Assembly (NCBI GenBank): GCA_947653315.1
Contig: CANTGP010000154.1
Span: forward strand, 1-7,040
Length of the DNA: 7,040 nt
Source of the DNA: an uncultured Lachnospiraceae bacterium
GTDB lineage: Bacteria; Bacillota; Clostridia; Lachnospirales; Lachnospiraceae
Reading direction: 5' to 3'
The notes beneath the pieces are model-generated. The model was not told the origin of the DNA. It worked only from the letters and a program-made list of their open reading frames with translations, and did no database searches. Shown piece after piece: positions 1-6,840 of the stretch (within the stretch, counting starts at the first letter, position 1; each line of letters opens with the position of its first letter). The translations under genes were made by a program, and so were the position numbers.

Positions 1-17
1 CTATCCTTATGCTTCAC
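1..17 (-). other. Start of next intergenic gap, possible ribosome binding site
   Basis: After the walJ stop codon only 17 bases remain. On the minus strand they contain AAGGA about four bases from the window edge, which could be the ribosome binding site of a further gene in the same unit. There is no terminator hairpin in what can be seen. Confidence 0.25.
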
Positions 18-818
18 TTATGCTATTTCTATGATTTCCGACATTTCGCTGCGGCTTGCCACGCGTATGGGAAAGTCCCCGGCCTTATAGGCATTGTCCG
101 CCATGGCAATTTCCACCCGCACCGTTTCATACGCCAGTTCCGGCAGGTTATTGTCCCTGCTTAAATGCCCCAAAACGACGGTCTGCATATGGTCGTTTAA
201 TATCCGCCCCAAAAGCTGTCCCGAAAGCTCGTTGGACAAATGCCCCCGTTTGCCCAAAATCCTCTGTTTCAGGTAATAAGGGTACGGTCCCACCTGAAGC
301 ATGTTCACGTCATGGTTTGCCTCGATGAGCAGGGCATCCATCCCTTTGAGGCATTCCACCGTATAATCATTGTAACAGCCAAGGTCCGTGACAATCCCGA
401 TTTTCTTCTTTCCGTGGATAATCCGGTATGCCACCGGTTCCGCCGCATCGTGGGAAATCCGCATGGGGTTTAACGTCATATCCTTCACCGTAATTTTCGT
501 ATCCGCCTCGATCTCCTGGAACAGTGATTCGTCGATTTTCCCCAGGGACGATGTCCTGCGGATGGCATCCAACGTCCCCTTCGTCCCGTAAACCGGTATC
601 CCGTATTTCCTCGCCATCACCCCTAACCCGTTGATATGGTCCGCGTGTTCATGTGTGATGAAAATCCCGTCCAGTTCCTCCGGCTTCACGCCCAGCTTCT
701 CCAACCCCTGCACGGTCTTCTTCCCGCTGATTCCCACATCCACCAGGATATGGGTCGTATCCGAGCCGGCATAAATACAGTTCCCGCTGCTCCCACTGGC
801 TATACTGCACATACGCAT
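18..818 (-). CDS. walJ: WalJ/YycJ-family metallo-beta-lactamase-fold hydrolase
   Basis: This 266-residue protein has the length and opening signature (ASGSSGNC, residues 7-14) of the YycJ/WalJ family of MBL-fold hydrolases. The metal-binding motif THEHADH is at residues 55-61, followed by H123 in SHD, D145 in VTDLG, H193 in RGHLSN and H218 in LGHLSRDNN. This is a full set of likely dinuclear metal ligands, so the enzyme should be active. There is no signal peptide or membrane segment, so it should be cytoplasmic. Family knowledge: Bacillus YycJ sits in the walRK operon and has been reported to act as a DNA exonuclease linked to mismatch repair; a nuclease role here is inferred. I chose the ATG at 818 because an AGGA lies 8 bases upstream; an ATG two codons later (812) is possible. 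The gene follows the FtsA-like gene by 25 bp and appears to be the last complete gene of the operon. The family assignment is strong, the symbol less so. Confidence 0.9.
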   Translation of the reverse strand: MRMCSIASGSSGNCIYAGSDTTHILVDVGISGKKTVQGLEKLGVKPEELDGIFITHEHADHINGLGVMARKYGIPVYGTKGTLDAIRRTSSLGKIDESLFQEIEADTKITVKDMTLNPMRISHDAAEPVAYRIIHGKKKIGIVTDLGCYNDYTVECLKGMDALLIEANHDVNMLQVGPYPYYLKQRILGKRGHLSNELSGQLLGRILNDHMQTVVLGHLSRDNNLPELAYETVRVEIAMADNAYKAGDFPIRVASRSEMSEIIEIA

Positions 819-843
819 AACAATATTCCTACCCTTCCGTTCT

Positions 844-3141
844 TTACTTCTTCCAGTAAATCTCTATTTTATCCCCGTTGCTCAAAGTCTCCATATACTG
901 TGCCTGCCTGCCGTTTAACAGCGTCACCACACTGGAGCCGTGCAGCTTGGACAAATCAAAATCGATATAGTCAAACACATCCACAAAAACATACGAAGGC
1001 TTGCCCGTCATCGCTATGGGCTTACCGTTAACAATCACTGCCAATGCCATGGGGGGCTTTGGCGGTTCTGCCGCTGCCTGTCCCGAAAATATGTCTGCCG
1101 GTTCCGGAATCAGCCCTATTTCCGGCTGTTCCCCGGAAACTGCCGCCATTTCCGGCAGGGAATCCAAGCCGCCTTCGCTTCCGTTTTCGTCCCCGTCTTC
1201 TTTCCAGTCATCTTCGGCATAAGAGTCCCATTCCCCGATATCCTCATCCGTCCGCAGGGCGTCCGTATCCTGACCGGGCGGAATACTTCCCCCTGCCGTG
1301 CTGCCGGGGGTACCGCCTAACGCATACCCGCCGGAAAGCTCCGGCGGCTTCATCGTCCATTCCACGGAAAAGTTCTCGTAAACATAAGTGTCCATCTTCG
1401 CCTGTTTGTTATTTACGTATACATGCAGGTTCTTATCCACCAGCACATCCATGAAATCCGCAATCTGCCTTACCGTATAGTAATTCAACAGCTCTATGGC
1501 ATCGTTTTCCTTAATGTCATAATACCGCGACTGCAACTGGCCGTTGACACTGGCAAATTTCGGCAAATCCACCCTCTTTTCGTTCACCGTCACGCTGATG
1601 ACGCTGCCAAACTCCGGCAGGTCCCCCAGTTCCATTGCCGCGGCTTCCCCGGCGGTGGAGGGCGTCACCTCGATTTTGTCCCCGTTGTGGATGGGGGTAT
1701 GGATATCCGCTTCCCTGCCGTTGACATGGATTTGCGCCGTCTCCCCAAGCTGCCCGCGCACAATCCGCGCCTTGCCGTTTACCGTAAAGTTCAGTTCCTT
1801 TCCGCGCCGCGGGAACAGCCCTTCGTTGGGGAATTCCGCCTGCATCGCCGCATCCACCACCGCAAGCATACTGTTGTCGAACAGTTTCACCCGCTGTTCG
1901 TTAAAGAACGCGAAAATAAAGTTGTTGCTCTGTTCATAATAGCTTAAACAGATACCGATGGGGGTGACAAGCAGCGAATCCTTCACCACATTGTCCTCCA
2001 AAAATTCCACGGACTGCATTACTTCTTCCCCGCGGACCGCCACACGTTCTTTCTGAATCCCAAGTTCCTGCGCCAGCCGGTCGGTATAACCTTCCAGTTT
2101 CCCGCCGCCTCCTACCACAAATACGGCGCTGACCGCTTTCCCGCCGTTTAGCTCTTTGATTTTATCGGAAACCTGTACCGCCATGGACTGGATGACCGGA
2201 TCCACCACTTCCAAAAGCTCCTCTTTGGAAATGGTTTGGGACAGTCCCATAATGTCCTTATAGGCGATTTCGCCGCTGACTGCCGCTTCCCGCTTGATTT
2301 TCTCCGCCGTACCGAAATCCACCAGACAATGCTGGGCAATGGTTTCCGTCAGCGCATCCCCCGCAATGGGAATCATGCCGAAAGCCGTCACGCTGCCGTC
2401 CTTGGTAATGGAAATATCCGAAGTTCCTGCCCCCACGTCCACCAGGGCGATATTTAACATCCGGTACATCTCCGGAATCGCCACCTGTATTGCCGCAATG
2501 GGCTCCAACGTCATGTTCGCCACATGAAGTCCCGCCAGTTCCACCGCCTTATACAATCCGTCCACCACATCATCGGGAAGAAACGTGGCAATCATGTCCG
2601 CCCCCATGACACGCGCCTTATGCCCTTCCGGGTTGGACATGGGATACCGGTTGATATAGTAATGCACCACGGAATACCCCACGCAGTAGAATTTCATGTC
2701 CGCATCACTGTCCTGTGTCTGGAACTGCTCATAAGCGCGCTCCACACCCATGGTCGTCAGTTCGTAAATATCCTCCTGCGTAATCTCCCTGTCGCTGCCG
2801 TATTCATTTTCCACCGAAACATTCACCGTGCGCAGCACCCGCCCAGCCGCAGCAATGCAGACATCCGTCAGGGGTATCCCCACCGCCGCTTCCAGTTCTT
2901 CCTTAACCTGGCGTATGGTTACTGCCACCTTATGGATATCATGGATCTGCCCGTCCAGCATGGCACGGGTTTCATGCTCCTTGACCCTCTGCGCCACCAC
3001 GTAAAAACGGTCGCCGCTCATATCCTTATATCCAACCGTCCCCACGATGCTGCGGGTCCCGATGTCCAGTCCGAAAACCATTTGGCCCGAATGCTTTTGT
3101 CCTGAAAATTTTTGTCCTGAAAGATTCTGTCCCTCTGTCAC
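844..3141 (-). CDS. Long FtsA-like actin-fold ATPase with repeated C-terminal extension
   Basis: This 765-residue protein has an FtsA/PilM-type actin-like core at about residues 21-425. Phosphate-1 is GLDIGTRSIVG (24-34), an SHS2-like 1C segment lies near 45-190, phosphate-2 is LVDVGAGTSD (233-242), and the adenosine loop is VVGGGGKLEGY (342-352). It should bind ATP and may polymerise or dock on a membrane-associated machine. Canonical FtsA is about 420 residues and ends in an amphipathic membrane helix. Here the core is followed by beta-rich modules (about 450-595), an acidic Gly/Pro-rich linker (about 600-699) and a last module ending in DKIEIYWKK, with no obvious amphipathic helix or transmembrane segment. 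The start is GTG, chosen because GGAGG lies 7 bases upstream and the GTGA overlaps the coaE stop. An ATG at residue 21 lacks a good site but would begin exactly at the ATPase core. Whether it acts in division, envelope assembly or elsewhere cannot be decided from sequence, so I give no symbol. Confidence 0.87.
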   Translation of the reverse strand: MTEGQNLSGQKFSGQKHSGQMVFGLDIGTRSIVGTVGYKDMSGDRFYVVAQRVKEHETRAMLDGQIHDIHKVAVTIRQVKEELEAAVGIPLTDVCIAAAGRVLRTVNVSVENEYGSDREITQEDIYELTTMGVERAYEQFQTQDSDADMKFYCVGYSVVHYYINRYPMSNPEGHKARVMGADMIATFLPDDVVDGLYKAVELAGLHVANMTLEPIAAIQVAIPEMYRMLNIALVDVGAGTSDISITKDGSVTAFGMIPIAGDALTETIAQHCLVDFGTAEKIKREAAVSGEIAYKDIMGLSQTISKEELLEVVDPVIQSMAVQVSDKIKELNGGKAVSAVFVVGGGGKLEGYTDRLAQELGIQKERVAVRGEEVMQSVEFLEDNVVKDSLLVTPIGICLSYYEQSNNFIFAFFNEQRVKLFDNSMLAVVDAAMQAEFPNEGLFPRRGKELNFTVNGKARIVRGQLGETAQIHVNGREADIHTPIHNGDKIEVTPSTAGEAAAMELGDLPEFGSVISVTVNEKRVDLPKFASVNGQLQSRYYDIKENDAIELLNYYTVRQIADFMDVLVDKNLHVYVNNKQAKMDTYVYENFSVEWTMKPPELSGGYALGGTPGSTAGGSIPPGQDTDALRTDEDIGEWDSYAEDDWKEDGDENGSEGGLDSLPEMAAVSGEQPEIGLIPEPADIFSGQAAAEPPKPPMALAVIVNGKPIAMTGKPSYVFVDVFDYIDFDLSKLHGSSVVTLLNGRQAQYMETLSNGDKIEIYWKK
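3079..3123 (-). repeat. Three 15-bp tandem repeats coding for xSGQK/M pentapeptides
   Basis: Three in-frame 15-bp units encode LSGQK, FSGQK and HSGQM, residues 7-21 of the FtsA-like protein. The first two units (3109-3123 and 3094-3108) differ at only two positions; the third (3079-3093) is more diverged. The repeat ends exactly where the conserved ATPase core begins, so it forms a short polar, probably disordered tail. The 15-bp unit keeps the reading frame if copy number changes. Confidence 0.85.
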
Positions 3142-3734
3142 AGGTATTCCTCCAATTTCCCATCAATCTGCCGGTATGTATCCGCAAGGCTTCCCCCGTT
3201 GTCAATCACTACACTGCAATGCCTGCGGTATTCTTCCTCCGAAAGCTGTTTTTCCAAAATTCCCGTTATTTTTTCCTCGCTGTATGCGCGGGATGCCTTT
3301 AACCGTTCCCTCCGCACCAGTTCCGGCGCGTAAATATACCAAAGTTCGTCCACGATGCTTTCATACCCGCCCTCAATCAGAAGCGCCGCTTCAATAAAAA
3401 GGAAGTCCAGCGTACCATTGCCGCGTTCTTCGGCGATGGCGGACAGGATATATTCTTTCACCGCCGGATGAATCAGCCCGTTCACCTTTCCAAGCAGCAC
3501 GGGATCCTTAAAAATCCGTTCCGCCATCGCCACCCGGTCAATCCGTCCGTCCGGCGCAAGGATTTCCTTCCCCATAAGCCCTAACAGGGCTTCATAACAC
3601 GCCTGCCCCGGCTCCTTTACCTTATGCGCCACCTCATCCGCCAGGATGATCCGGCAGCGGTATTTTTCCCGGATATAGGACAGCACCTTGGTCTTGCCGC
3701 TTCCCACGCCTCCCGTAAAACCAATCACCTTCAT
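3138..3734 (-). CDS. coaE: Dephospho-CoA kinase
   Basis: CoaE phosphorylates the 3'-hydroxyl of the ribose of dephospho-CoA with ATP, the last step of coenzyme A synthesis, in the cytoplasm. The 198-residue length fits the family. The P-loop is TGGVGSGKT (7-15). The likely catalytic aspartate is D33 in LADEVAHKV, followed by EPG (41-43) and the substrate-domain signature PDGRID...IFKD...IHP (61-90). FIEAALLIEGGYE (113-125) and the lid-like segment RRERLKASRAYSEEKI follow, and the C-terminal VVIDNGG (175-181) is the usual nucleotide-base contact region. The glutamine often found before the lid arginines is not evident, probably lineage variation. The start ATG is 11 bp after the polA stop, with an AGGGG site overlapping that stop. 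Its own TGA overlaps the GTG of the next gene by 4 bp, implying translational coupling. Confidence 0.97.
   Translation of the reverse strand: MKVIGFTGGVGSGKTKVLSYIREKYRCRIILADEVAHKVKEPGQACYEALLGLMGKEILAPDGRIDRVAMAERIFKDPVLLGKVNGLIHPAVKEYILSAIAEERGNGTLDFLFIEAALLIEGGYESIVDELWYIYAPELVRRERLKASRAYSEEKITGILEKQLSEEEYRRHCSVVIDNGGSLADTYRQIDGKLEEYL
3149..3153 (-). promoter_or_regulatory. Shine-Dalgarno GGAGG deciding the GTG start of the FtsA-like gene
   Basis: On the minus strand a perfect GGAGG lies 7 bases before the GTG at 3141, inside the last codons of coaE. No comparable site precedes the ATG at 3081. This favours the upstream GTG, so the repeated N-terminal tail is probably translated. Confidence 0.8.
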
Positions 3735-3745
3735 GGCGCCACCCC

Positions 3746-6394
3746 TTATTTTGCCTCATACCAGTTGTTTCCGGTATGCATGTCGATTTCCAAAGTGACC
3801 GCCAAATCCGCCGCCGATTTCATCTCCGTCTCCAAAATCCGTTCCACCGCTTCCGTTTCCTCTTTCGCCGTCTCGATGAGCAGCTCATCGTGTACCTGTA
3901 AAATCAGTTTGGATTGCAGCCCTTCTTCCTTCAGCCGTCTCCATACTTTAATCATCGCAATCTTTATGATATCCGCCGCCGTTCCCTGGATGGGGGAATT
4001 CATCGCCACCCGCTCCCCGAAGGAACGCTGCATGAAATTGCCGGAGGAAAGTTCCGGTATGGGTCTCCTGCGCCCGAACATGGTCGTCACAAACCCTTCC
4101 TTTTTCGCATCCTCCACCTGTCTGTCCAAAAAAGTCTTTACACCCGGATAAGTGGCGAAATACTGCTCGATGTATTCCGCCGCTTCTTTTTTGGAAATGC
4201 TAAGGTCCTGGCTCAACCCAAAGGAGCTGATACCGTACACGATACCGAAATTCACCGCTTTCGCGTTCCTGCGCTGCAAATCCGTCACTTCCGCAAAAGG
4301 GGTATGGAACACCTTGGACGCCGTAATCCGGTGTATGTCCTCGTCCATCTTATATGCCTCAATCAACTGTTCGTCCCCCGACATATGGGCGAGTACCCTT
4401 AACTCAATTTGGGAATAATCCGCATCGGTAAAAACGAATCCGTCTTTCGGGACAAACACTTTGCGGATTAACCGCCCTAATTCCATCCGCATGGGGATGT
4501 TCTGCAAATTCGGCTCCGTGGAACTAATCCGCCCCGTGGCGGTAATCGTTTGGTTAAAATTACTGTGTATCCTTTGGTCTTCCCCGATATATGCCGCCAG
4601 CCCTTCCGCATACGTGGACTTTAATTTCGTTAACCCCCGGTACTCCAGTATTTCCGCCACAATCGGATGGTCCGGTGCCAGTTTGTCCAGTACGTCCGCC
4701 GCCGTGGAATAACCGGTTTTCGTCTTCTTGCCGCCCGGAAGCCGCATTTTTTCAAACAACACCTCACCGAGCTGTTTGGGCGAATTAATGTTAAAGTCCT
4801 GCCCCGCCTTTTGATGAATACTTGTTTCCAGTTCCGCAATCCTGCCGTTTAAGGCTTCCCCGTAATCTTTTAATTCATCCGGCTTCACCATAATCCCTTC
4901 CCGCTCCATGTCGTAAAGCACTAAGGACAGGGGCATTTCGATTTCCGTCATCAGCCGTTCCATTCCGGTTTCCGAAAGTTTTTCCCGCAAAACCGGGGCA
5001 GCCGTCCATGCCACGTAAACAAGGAAGCAGGCATACTCCGTAAGCTCCTTCCCTTTTTCCTCCGCCGCTTTCTTAAGCGTACTTTTCCCGAATAACTCTG
5101 CCCTTGACGGAACCGTCAGCCCCAAATATTCCGCCGCGATATCTTCCGGCGCATAATCGCTTTTTAACGGGTTAAACAAATATGCCGCAATCAGGATATC
5201 AAACAGGTGTTCCGTATGTTCCGTATTCAGGTACCTGTATTTCTTTTTAATGTCAAACGTCACGAGGGAAGTCTTCCCTGCCGCCTCCGCCAGCTTTCCC
5301 GTCAGGTATTCTTTCGTCAGGAACCCCTCTGCCTTTAGGAAATAAACCTCTTTCTCCCCAAATGCCAGCGCGAGCCCCACGAAATCTTCCTCTTTCCCGC
5401 TATCCTCCAGGACGTCAAACGCTACCGTATCCCCAATCCCGGCTTCTGCCAGTTTCCCGAAGATTTCCTCCGCCTGTGCAAAGTCCGTAATTTCCTTAAA
5501 ATATTCCGTCTGCCGGTTTTTTGCCGGATTTTTAGCGAAACGCGCCAGCATATTTTTAAACCCCAGCCTTTGGAACTGCCGGTAGGCTTCTTCCGTATAA
5601 AAATCCCCTACCGCGGCTTCCTCATAGGAAAAATCGAACTCCCCGTTTACGTTAATGGTCGCCAGCACCTTACTTAAATCCGCCAAATCCCTGTGTGCCG
5701 CCAGCGATTCCCGCACGGACTTTTTCGCCACTTCGTCCACATGGGCATAGAGGTTATCCAAAGAGCCGAACTGAAGCATCAGCTCCGTTGCCGTCTTCTC
5801 CCCCACTTTCGGCACGCCGGGGATATTGTCCGCCGAATCGCCCATCAATGCTTTTAAATCTATAAACTGCATGGGGGTCACGCGGTATTTTTCCAGCACG
5901 TCCGCCGCATAATAGTCCTCCACTTCCGTCTTACCGCCCTTGGTCTTCGGGATGCGGATTTTAATATGCTCCGTAGCAATCTGCAAAAGGTCGCGGTCGC
6001 CGGATATCAGCGCCACTTCCATGCCTTCCTTCTCCGAACGCTTCGCCAGCGTACCGAGGATATCGTCCGCTTCCAATCCTTCCTTTTCCACGGTCTTAAT
6101 CCCCATTGCCTGCAGCACTTCCTTCATCACCGGAACCTGTTCCCGCAATTCCTCCGGCATCGGTTTCCTCGTACCCTTATATTCCTTATATATTTCATGC
6201 CGGAACGTGGGCGCATGTACGTCAAACGCCACCGCCAGGTATTGGGGCTGTTCCTCATCCAAAATCTTAAACATAATATTCAAAAAACCGTATACCGCAT
6301 TGGTATGCAACCCTTTCGCATTGCTCAAATCCGGCACCCCGTAAAACGCCCGGTTCAAAATACTGTGCCCGTCAATTAATACAATTTTACCCAT
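3746..6394 (-). CDS. polA: DNA polymerase I, with degenerate proofreading domain
   Basis: PolA fills gaps and removes RNA primers during lagging-strand maturation and excision repair. The 882-residue protein has three parts. The 5'-3' exonuclease (about 1-290) keeps its metal-binding acids: D8, D58, E108/D110/D111, D133/D135 and D186/D189, plus the DNA-binding loop GVPKVGEKTA (193-202). The middle 3'-5' exonuclease-like domain (about 300-475) has lost its catalytic residues: the DxE pair reads D327-V-L329, and the second and third aspartates align with K385 and L458. The polymerase has TGRISSTEPNLQNIP (620-634), motif A with D659 and E664, motif B RRNAKAVNFGIVYG (708-721) with K712, F716 and Y720, and motif C QVHDE (833-837). 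The ATG at 6394 follows AGGGA by 7 bases and starts at the family's usual position. An upstream TTG (6439) would add 15 unconserved residues without a site. It sits 34 bp after the zinc-finger gene and 11 bp before coaE. Confidence 0.98.
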   Translation of the reverse strand: MGKIVLIDGHSILNRAFYGVPDLSNAKGLHTNAVYGFLNIMFKILDEEQPQYLAVAFDVHAPTFRHEIYKEYKGTRKPMPEELREQVPVMKEVLQAMGIKTVEKEGLEADDILGTLAKRSEKEGMEVALISGDRDLLQIATEHIKIRIPKTKGGKTEVEDYYAADVLEKYRVTPMQFIDLKALMGDSADNIPGVPKVGEKTATELMLQFGSLDNLYAHVDEVAKKSVRESLAAHRDLADLSKVLATINVNGEFDFSYEEAAVGDFYTEEAYRQFQRLGFKNMLARFAKNPAKNRQTEYFKEITDFAQAEEIFGKLAEAGIGDTVAFDVLEDSGKEEDFVGLALAFGEKEVYFLKAEGFLTKEYLTGKLAEAAGKTSLVTFDIKKKYRYLNTEHTEHLFDILIAAYLFNPLKSDYAPEDIAAEYLGLTVPSRAELFGKSTLKKAAEEKGKELTEYACFLVYVAWTAAPVLREKLSETGMERLMTEIEMPLSLVLYDMEREGIMVKPDELKDYGEALNGRIAELETSIHQKAGQDFNINSPKQLGEVLFEKMRLPGGKKTKTGYSTAADVLDKLAPDHPIVAEILEYRGLTKLKSTYAEGLAAYIGEDQRIHSNFNQTITATGRISSTEPNLQNIPMRMELGRLIRKVFVPKDGFVFTDADYSQIELRVLAHMSGDEQLIEAYKMDEDIHRITASKVFHTPFAEVTDLQRRNAKAVNFGIVYGISSFGLSQDLSISKKEAAEYIEQYFATYPGVKTFLDRQVEDAKKEGFVTTMFGRRRPIPELSSGNFMQRSFGERVAMNSPIQGTAADIIKIAMIKVWRRLKEEGLQSKLILQVHDELLIETAKEETEAVERILETEMKSAADLAVTLEIDMHTGNNWYEAK

Positions 6395-6428
6395 ATCCCG
6401 TTCCCTGCCCGTCGCTTTCCTTATGATC

Positions 6429-6752
6429 TTACAGCACAATTACCAAAACGATAATCGTGATAATCGCTATGATTGCCAAAGCCTCCACACCGTATACAAA
6501 ATAATGGAGCCACCGGTAAAGAATCATCTTCCGTTCCGCTTCCTCCAACAGTCTGTCCAGCTCCTTCTGCAAATCGAACGTATTCCCGTCCTCCAGCCTT
6601 GCCATACCCTCCTGCACCAAAAACTGTATGCTCAATTCTTCCTTACAGTCCTTGCATTGGGTCACATGTTCCAGAAAGCCTTTTAATTCCCTGCTGTTTA
6701 ACTCATGATCCAGAAAATCGGATATTTTCCTGTTCGCTTCTTTACAATCCAT
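6429..6752 (-). CDS. Zinc-finger (anti-sigma-like) single-pass membrane protein
   Basis: This 107-residue protein begins MDCKEANRKISDFLDHEL and has C3, then H29-x3-C33-x2-C36, the pattern of the putative zinc-finger (zf-HC2) domain found at the N-terminus of many anti-sigma factors. An amphipathic charged helix (about 58-78) follows. A strongly hydrophobic segment (about 84-107) then runs to the last residue and should anchor it in the membrane with the zinc finger in the cytoplasm. There is no extracytoplasmic domain and no sigma factor gene beside it, so an anti-sigma role is only an inference from the fold. I chose the ATG at 6752 because AGGGAG lies 5 bases upstream. The longer frame back to 6803 would start at or inside the likely promoter. 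An ATG at 6767 is a second option, preceded by AAAGGG. It is the first gene of the unit, ending 34 bp before polA. Confidence 0.82.
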   Translation of the reverse strand: MDCKEANRKISDFLDHELNSRELKGFLEHVTQCKDCKEELSIQFLVQEGMARLEDGNTFDLQKELDRLLEEAERKMILYRWLHYFVYGVEALAIIAIITIIVLVIVL

Positions 6753-6757
6753 AGCGG

Positions 6758-6763
6758 CTCCCT
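6758..6763 (-). promoter_or_regulatory. Shine-Dalgarno AGGGAG for the zinc-finger gene
   Basis: On the minus strand AGGGAG stands 5 bases before the ATG at 6752. It supports the 107-residue form over the 124-residue form, whose start at 6803 has no recognisable site and lies next to the -10 box. Confidence 0.6.
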
Positions 6764-6794
6764 GCATTTTCCCTTTTGGGGAAATGATTCCAAA

Positions 6795-6817
6795 TATAGT
6801 CATACATATGTACTATA
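6795..6817. promoter_or_regulatory. Imperfect dyad overlapping the -10 box, possible operator
   Basis: TATAGT at 6795-6800 and ACTATA at 6812-6817 form perfect 6-bp inverted arms around an 11-base centre. A separate 10-bp palindrome, TACATATGTA, lies inside at 6803-6812. One arm is the proposed -10 box and the other lies just after the predicted start of transcription, a usual place for a repressor site. AT-rich DNA makes such dyads by chance, so this is tentative. Confidence 0.25.
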
Positions 6818-6840
6818 CACTAAAACGGATTTTTTTTAAA
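6812..6840 (-). promoter_or_regulatory. Candidate sigma-A-type promoter for the operon
   Basis: On the minus strand TTTAAA (6840-6835) and TATAGT (6817-6812) are separated by 17 bp. They match the consensus -35 at four of six and -10 at five of six positions. A run of eight A follows the first A's of the -35 box, and the whole stretch is much more AT-rich than its surroundings. Transcription would begin near 6805, giving a leader of about 50 bases before the ATG at 6752. It is the only gap upstream of the five-gene unit inside the window large enough for a promoter. Confidence 0.5.

Noticed and set aside
1423..1947. 174-codon open frame on the plus strand
   Set aside because: It is antisense to the conserved end of the ATPase core and the first repeat modules, with no domain or convincing start site.
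2524..3105. 193-codon open frame on the plus strand
   Set aside because: It lies wholly antisense to the FtsA-like ATPase core, encodes a His/Arg-rich sequence with no recognisable domain, and is a by-product of the codon bias of the real gene.
6395..6439. 15-residue N-terminal extension of PolA from a TTG codon
   Set aside because: It would overlap the zinc-finger gene, has no ribosome binding site, and the residues are not those of the PolA family start. The ATG at 6394 has AGGGA upstream.
6753..6803. 17-residue extension of the zinc-finger protein to an ATG at 6803
   Set aside because: That start coincides with the predicted transcription start and has no ribosome binding site; the zf-HC2 domain normally begins right after the initiator, as it does from 6752.
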